Shown: positions 62,526 through 64,000 of the stretch, piece after piece
Numbering within the stretch: position 1 is the stretch's first letter
Layout of the letters: the number at the start of each line of letters is the position of its first letter
Assembly: GCF_050003625.1 (NCBI RefSeq)
Contig: NC_134398.1
Location: 77,532,003-77,596,002, forward strand
DNA length: 64,000 nt
Reading direction: 5' to 3'
From: Haematobia irritans
Taxonomy: Eukaryota > Arthropoda > Insecta > Diptera > Muscidae
The notes under the pieces: generated by a model
What the model was told of the DNA's origin: nothing
The model's input: the letters and a program-made list of their open reading frames with translations, nothing else
Databases searched by the model: none
Made by a program: the position numbers and the translations under genes

Positions 62526-63423
62526 AGGTGAGTATTAAGTTCGAGTTTAGCCGCTAAAATCGCTAAAGGCCGGTATGCACCTCTAGCGAAAAATTTCATT
62601 CCCATAAGAAATGCATTGCTATTTATGCTAACCAAATTTTCGATAGCGTTCAATTTCATAAGCTGGTACGCACCTCTAATGAAAATAACAGGGTTGTCAA
62701 AAGCATATTTTGGCAGCAAACATTTAATTTATTACAATCATTGTGTGCGTAAAAGTTTCAAAAGGTCTGTAAATAATAAACAATTTATTTGAGGAATATT
62801 TGGAACATATATTAACAATTTTTAAAACGATTAGCTGGTTTAAAATTTGTGTACACCGGCCTTAAGGCCGGTATGCACCTCTAGCGAAATTTTCGGTAGC
62901 AAAAATTTATTTAAGTCTACAACAAAAAAACAGGGCTGTGTACACAAATTTTAAACCAGCTAATCGCTTTTAAAAATTGTTAATATATGTTCCAAATATT
63001 CCTCAAATAAATTGTTTATTATTTACAGACCTTTTAAAACTTTTACGCACACAATGATTGTAATAAGTTAAATGTTTGCTGCCAAAATATGCTTTTGACA
63101 ACCCTGTTATTTTCATTAGAGGTGCGTACCAGCTTACGAAATTGAACGCTACCGAAAATTTCGTTAGCATAAATAGCAATGCATTTCTTATGGGAATGAA
63201 ATTTTTCGCTAGAGGTGCATACCGGCCTTTAAAGTGAAAACTAAATCAGTAAGAAAAATGCATGAAATTATTCGTATTTGTTGCAATTTTTATTATAACT
63301 TGATGGGGAAAAGCCCAAAGCAAATTTTCACAAAGTTTGTATTCCTTAAAATGGATTATTAAAGAAAAGTAATCGTGAAAAAATGACGTTTTTAGCGGCT
63401 AAACTTGAACTTAATACCCACCT
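62526..63423. mobile_element. AGGTGAGTATTAAGTTCGAG MITE containing two mirrored AGGCCGG MITEs
   Basis: Outer ends AGGTGAGTATTAAGTTCGAG + TTTAGCCGC and the inverted ..GCGGCTAAACTTGAACTTAA + TACCCACCT. Inside, 62567-62862 (right end shortened) and 62865-63228 (364 bp, full) are AGGCCGG MITEs, the second being a mirror image of the first. Non-coding. Confidence 0.8.
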
Positions 63424-64000
63424 TTAGTCATTAAATGATTAAGAGATGTCTATTATGTTCCCTGGTGTTCTTTCTGCATTAAGTTTTGTACAGCGTGTAC
63501 AGAAAATAGGATTTTTTACTTAACAGTTTTAATTTTGGAAACACGCCCGTAGTAGTGGCCAATTCAAAATGTTTCCCTCTTTTAACTTCTTTATTTGTCA
63601 ATTGTTGTTTTTTTATCTCTTTTTGTTCGTGTTTTTGTCTAAACGAAAAATGTTAGAGTCCCAAATTATTATTGGTCCCCCGAACACAGCTATATACACA
63701 CTTTATTGCTACTAATACAATTTTAAAGAGGAATTGGAGAAAATGTTGCAAAGAAACCTGCCAACAAGCAAAATAGATAACGAACATGTGTGAACCTAAA
63801 GTCGTGCACTTTTATCTAATCAAGAACGAGAGGCAATTTGGACATCTTGTTATAACTAAAAAGTCTTTGAAAACACGAGACAAGCCGGGAAAATTTAAAA
63901 ATTATTTTGTGTTGTTTTGGAATATATTTTCCAATTTTTTTTTATTATATTTGGTAAGTATTGTATAATATTGTATTCTTTTTAAAGTACTTTTGTTTTT
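63424..64000. other. No recognised feature
   Basis: AT-rich sequence with one short plus frame (63786-63968) lacking any recognisable motif. Nothing else seen up to the window end. Confidence 0.4.

Overview
The window is eukaryotic and almost certainly from a calyptrate (muscid-type) fly. It is AT-rich, has GT-AG introns, carries dispersed repeats of kinds I associate with muscid flies (runs of GGTTA followed by a 'GTGGCAGCCCG' unit, 'TAGATATAGCTCCCATATAT' blocks, 'GCCCGACTTT' ends), and is built mainly from nested mobile elements. Species assignment is inference. I see one host gene that looks intact, a FASTK/RAP-family gene on the minus strand (46841-49310), plus two damaged copies of it (33596-35405 plus strand, 41854-42258 minus strand).

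Layout, left half. 1-678 is part of a DNA transposon. 961-3972 is a Penelope-like retroelement with tandem 378-bp repeats. 4428-6544 is an element with CAGGGCTGT ends. 7617-9074 is a 1.46-kb TATATG array. 9946-10700 is a decayed non-LTR retrotransposon. 12033-14364 is a repeat block with two tRNA-like SINE heads. 14426-21542 is a Ty3/gypsy element in which Gag is joined in frame to integrase with no protease, RT or RNase H. Its gag holds a Harbinger-type MITE (17087-17519), and one LTR holds a 2.7-kb element ending in CCCAATAAACACA. 24067-29930 is a second, very young gypsy element with 1513-bp LTRs. It sits inside another copy of the first element's LTR, and its RT is cut off directly at the 3' LTR.

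Layout, right half. 33590-49440 is a rearranged inverted and tandem duplication around the FASTK-family gene. It contains a hAT-like element with CTCACG subterminal repeats, a Tc1-type MITE, two DD41D mariner copies, several (TA)n tracts and an errantivirus-like env fragment. 49488-62160 is a cluster of the CCCAATAAACACA family: 2-bp TSDs that need not be TA, a conserved hairpin, and repeated intron-like modules. One copy is split by a 2.7-kb Harbinger-like element (55289-58021) carrying unrecognised gene-like sequence. 62526-63423 is another nest of MITEs.

Many insertions can be checked inside the window, because the same sequence also occurs without the insert or the target duplication is perfect: TA for 35855-36978, 38410-39585, 38523-39455 and 42506-43439; TTA for 17087-17519; TAA for 55289-58021; TGA for 49540-49903; ATAT and ACAC for the two LTR elements; AT and AC for the CCCAATAAACACA family. 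The best candidates for something undescribed are the CCCAATAAACACA family, the gene-carrying Harbinger-like element, and the SAP-domain Gag / Gag-integrase gypsy derivative.
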